64,000 bases of DNA, taken from NCBI RefSeq assembly GCF_000219605.1, contig NC_015740.1, forward strand, positions 1,860,001-1,924,000. Reading direction: 5' to 3'. Under the pieces are notes generated by a model. The model did no database searches, had not been told where the DNA came from, and saw nothing but the letters and a program-made list of their open reading frames with translations. How positions within the stretch are numbered: position 1 is the stretch's first letter; each line of letters opens with the position of its first letter. The DNA is from Stutzerimonas stutzeri (lineage in GTDB: Bacteria; Pseudomonadota; Gammaproteobacteria; Pseudomonadales; Pseudomonadaceae). A program made the position numbers and the translations under genes. This document shows positions 61,868 through 64,000 of this stretch, piece by piece.

Positions 61868-64000
61868 TCAGTTCTCCGCTGACAGCATGCCGCTGGTCAG
61901 TGCCGGCAGGTGCTCGGGCTGGCACAGGCTGTTCGCGCCTTGCAGGTACGGCTGCAGGATCGGCGCCATGCCCTTGAGGGTCTGTACCGGCAGCGCCGAG
62001 GTGAAGCGGAAGCTGTCGGCGGCCCGGCCCGGCACATAGGCCGTCAGCGTGCCGAAGTGATTCGGCCCCAGATAGAAGACGAAGGTGGCGGTGCGGTTCA
62101 GCGCCAGCGAACTGATCAGCCGGCCGCCGGCGCCGACGCTCTGGATGCGGTTGTCGCCGGTCCCGGTCTTGCCACCGATGCGCAGCGCGCTGCCATCCTC
62201 CTGCTTGAAGGCACCTTGCAGACGTCGCGCCGTGCCGCCTTCGACCACGTTGGCCAGCGCATCCTGCAGCGCCCGTGCGACTTCCACCGGCATCACGCGC
62301 TTGCCGGACCCGGCCACGAAGCCCAAGCGCGTCTCGTATGGCGTGCCCTCGGCGAAGTGCAGGTTGTCGATACGCACGCTGGGCAGGCGGACACCGTCGT
62401 TGAGGATGATGCCCATCAGCTCGGCCAGCGCGGCCGGCCGGTCTCCGGAACTGCCAAGCGCGGTAGCCAGCGACGGCACAAGGTTGTCGAACGGATAGCC
62501 GAGGCGCTGCCAGCGCCGATGGATATCGGTGAAGGCTTCCACCTCCAGCATGATGCGGATGCGACTGTCGCGCGCGCTCTTGTGGCGGCTGCGGAACAGC
62601 CAGCCATAGACTTCCTGACGCTCGGCGCGGCTGTCGGCGACCACTTCGGAGAGCGTTGCCTGCGGGTTGGCGATCAGATAGCCGAGCAGCCACAGGTCCA
62701 GCGGATGGGTGCGGGCGATATAGGCCTGATCGGGCAGGCTGTAGGCGCCCGGACCGTAACGGGTGTATAGCGAATCGAGTTCCTTCTCGCTTAGCGCCGC
62801 ATCCGGCAGGTGCTGCTTGAGGAAGCGGTCGAACACGGCGCGTTCGGCATCCGGCATCAGGTAGCGATGCACGGCAGCCAGGCGTACGGGCGTCGGGCGC
62901 ATGCCCTGAAGGAAGGTCTCGATACGCTCGTCGGCGCTCTTGTTGCGGTATTTCTTCCAGAACCGCTGCAGAAACACCGAGCCCTCGCGGTCGGCGAAGC
63001 GGGTCAGGTATTCCTGCCGGCGCGGGTCCTTGTCGTCTCTCAGCAGCTCGGCGCTGTTGATGGTTTCGTAGGTGCTGTAGCTGACCAGGTCGCGCATCAG
63101 GCGCACGAAGGGGAGGTTGATCGACTCGCGCAGCGACTCGCGCACCGTGGGAATGCGCCCGTCGTCTTCGCGGCGGAAGTTGCCGAAGCGGTGCATGCCG
63201 GCGCCGGTGAAGAAGCGCTCGGCCGGGCTCGCCGAGTAGCGGCGCTCCAACGCGGCATCGAGCATGCGCTCCAGGCTGCGATCGCTATTGGTTGCCAGAT
63301 AGTCGATGGCCCAGCGGCTGAGGTTGGCTCGCGCGTCGATCTTGCGCAGTTCGCTCGCGCTGAGTTCGGAATAGCGCTGGTGCAGCTCGGCGATGACTTC
63401 CAGGTAGGTAGTCAGCACCCGCAGCTTGGCCGTCGAGCCCAGTTCCAGCTTGCTGCCTTCGTTGATGTCGAACGGCTGGTTGGTGTTGTCGGTCTGCACC
63501 CGCACATGGAAGCCTTCTTCGCCGCGCTCGAACAACGTGAAGCTGTAGCGCACGTCGCCGGTCTTCTCCGGCGAGAGCATGCGGTCGCCGAACAGACCGA
63601 CCGACTCGGCGAAGGCCGGATCGGCCAGGCGCACCAGGTATTCGCTGATCTGGCTCTGCAGATCACCCTGCAACGACGTACTGGCGGTGAGGTCCAGCCG
63701 GTCCAGGTCATACAGCGGCAGGCCGAGCAGACCGGCCAGGCGCATGCGCGCCACGGTGATGCCCTTGGTGGCTTCCACGGGCTGGATCGCCGCGTCGCGA
63801 TTGGGATTCTGCGCCACGACGCGCTGGCTCAGCGCGGCATCGCGCAGGGCCGTGTCGATGATGCCGCCGTTGGCCAGCAGGCGAATATGGCTGTCGGTCA
63901 GGGCCGCCATTTCCTCGCGGCCCGCGCCCAGGTAATAGGAGGGCCGGCGCTGAGCGATCAGCAGCGACAGCACCTGACGCAGCGCCAGGCCACGGGCCTG
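61868..64000 (-). CDS. Large transglycosylase/penicillin-binding protein, C-terminal part (5' end outside window)
   Basis: 711 residues are visible; the frame is open at the window edge (QARGLALRQVLSLLIAQ), so the N-terminus with the expected membrane anchor and glycosyltransferase domain is missing. Penicillin-binding motifs are in order: STAK (KLELGSTAKLRVLTTYL), SIN (RESINLPFVRLM) and KTGTG (GGKTGTGDNRIQ). A long helical insert lies between the second and third motifs. It resembles the large, atypical class A-like PBPs annotated as transglycosylase domain-containing proteins in Pseudomonas. Likely role: peptidoglycan synthesis in the periplasm. The stop is followed by a strong terminator. 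Confidence 0.85.
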   Translation of the reverse strand, partial: QARGLALRQVLSLLIAQRRPSYYLGAGREEMAALTDSHIRLLANGGIIDTALRDAALSQRVVAQNPNRDAAIQPVEATKGITVARMRLAGLLGLPLYDLDRLDLTASTSLQGDLQSQISEYLVRLADPAFAESVGLFGDRMLSPEKTGDVRYSFTLFERGEEGFHVRVQTDNTNQPFDINEGSKLELGSTAKLRVLTTYLEVIAELHQRYSELSASELRKIDARANLSRWAIDYLATNSDRSLERMLDAALERRYSASPAERFFTGAGMHRFGNFRREDDGRIPTVRESLRESINLPFVRLMRDLVSYSTYETINSAELLRDDKDPRRQEYLTRFADREGSVFLQRFWKKYRNKSADERIETFLQGMRPTPVRLAAVHRYLMPDAERAVFDRFLKQHLPDAALSEKELDSLYTRYGPGAYSLPDQAYIARTHPLDLWLLGYLIANPQATLSEVVADSRAERQEVYGWLFRSRHKSARDSRIRIMLEVEAFTDIHRRWQRLGYPFDNLVPSLATALGSSGDRPAALAELMGIILNDGVRLPSVRIDNLHFAEGTPYETRLGFVAGSGKRVMPVEVARALQDALANVVEGGTARRLQGAFKQEDGSALRIGGKTGTGDNRIQSVGAGGRLISSLALNRTATFVFYLGPNHFGTLTAYVPGRAADSFRFTSALPVQTLKGMAPILQPYLQGANSLCQPEHLPALTSGMLSAEN

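Overview
The window looks like chromosomal DNA from a gamma-proteobacterium of the Pseudomonas group, most likely the stutzeri branch (Stutzerimonas). It is GC-rich. The order sdhB-sucABCD(lpd), branched-chain amino acid carrier, htpG, fabBA, gpsA, sixA, selD-mnmH follows the Pseudomonas backbone. The genus-level call is firm; the species group is an inference from gene content.

Layout. 1-8.7 kb: the end of succinate dehydrogenase, then the 2-oxoglutarate dehydrogenase complex (sucA, sucB, lpd) and succinyl-CoA synthetase (sucCD). 9-22.6 kb: BrnQ carrier, a DUF599 membrane protein, two overlapping hotdog thioesterases, a membrane protein, htpG behind a clear heat-shock promoter, OsmC, a secreted amidohydrolase, a DUF3859 protein, two tandem chemoreceptors with sigma-28-like promoters, and SstT. 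22.7-34.8 kb: fabAB on the minus strand, gpsA, a DUF4389-sixA pair, a thioesterase, two alpha/beta hydrolases, a DUF4892 protein, an AI-2E family permease, a patatin-like lipase, selD-mnmH and a small lipoprotein. 35-41.1 kb: a MoxR/DUF58/transglutaminase operon, an acyl-CoA thioesterase, a helical protein of unknown role and a YqaA membrane protein.

41.2-57.6 kb is the most interesting part: a branched-chain acyl-CoA catabolic locus in two halves. The plus-strand half (AraC regulator, HSD10-type dehydrogenase, thiolase, acyl-CoA dehydrogenase, frameshifted acyl-CoA synthetase, alpha-methylacyl-CoA racemase) fits isoleucine / 2-methyl-branched acyl-CoA breakdown. The minus-strand half (mmsA, enoyl-CoA hydratase, mmsB, 3-hydroxyisobutyryl-CoA hydrolase, acyl-CoA dehydrogenase, with a divergent LysR regulator) fits valine breakdown. 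Between them lie an IS630-type element with TA target duplications, two small orphan ORFs, and an unannotated small RNA of the CrcZ/CrcY family with a sigma-54 promoter, a CbrB-type upstream site, repeated Hfq/Crc-binding CA motifs and a terminator. Five genes of the two halves carry the same kind of CA motif just upstream of their start codons, so the Hfq/Crc decoy RNA sits inside a set of its own probable regulatory targets.

57.6-64 kb: a small membrane protein, glycogen phosphorylase, an EEP-family protein split by an apparent frameshift, and the C-terminal part of a large penicillin-binding protein cut by the window edge. Two genes (acyl-CoA synthetase at 45.6-47.3 kb, EEP protein at 60.6-61.7 kb) each look one base short; this could be real mutation or sequence error.
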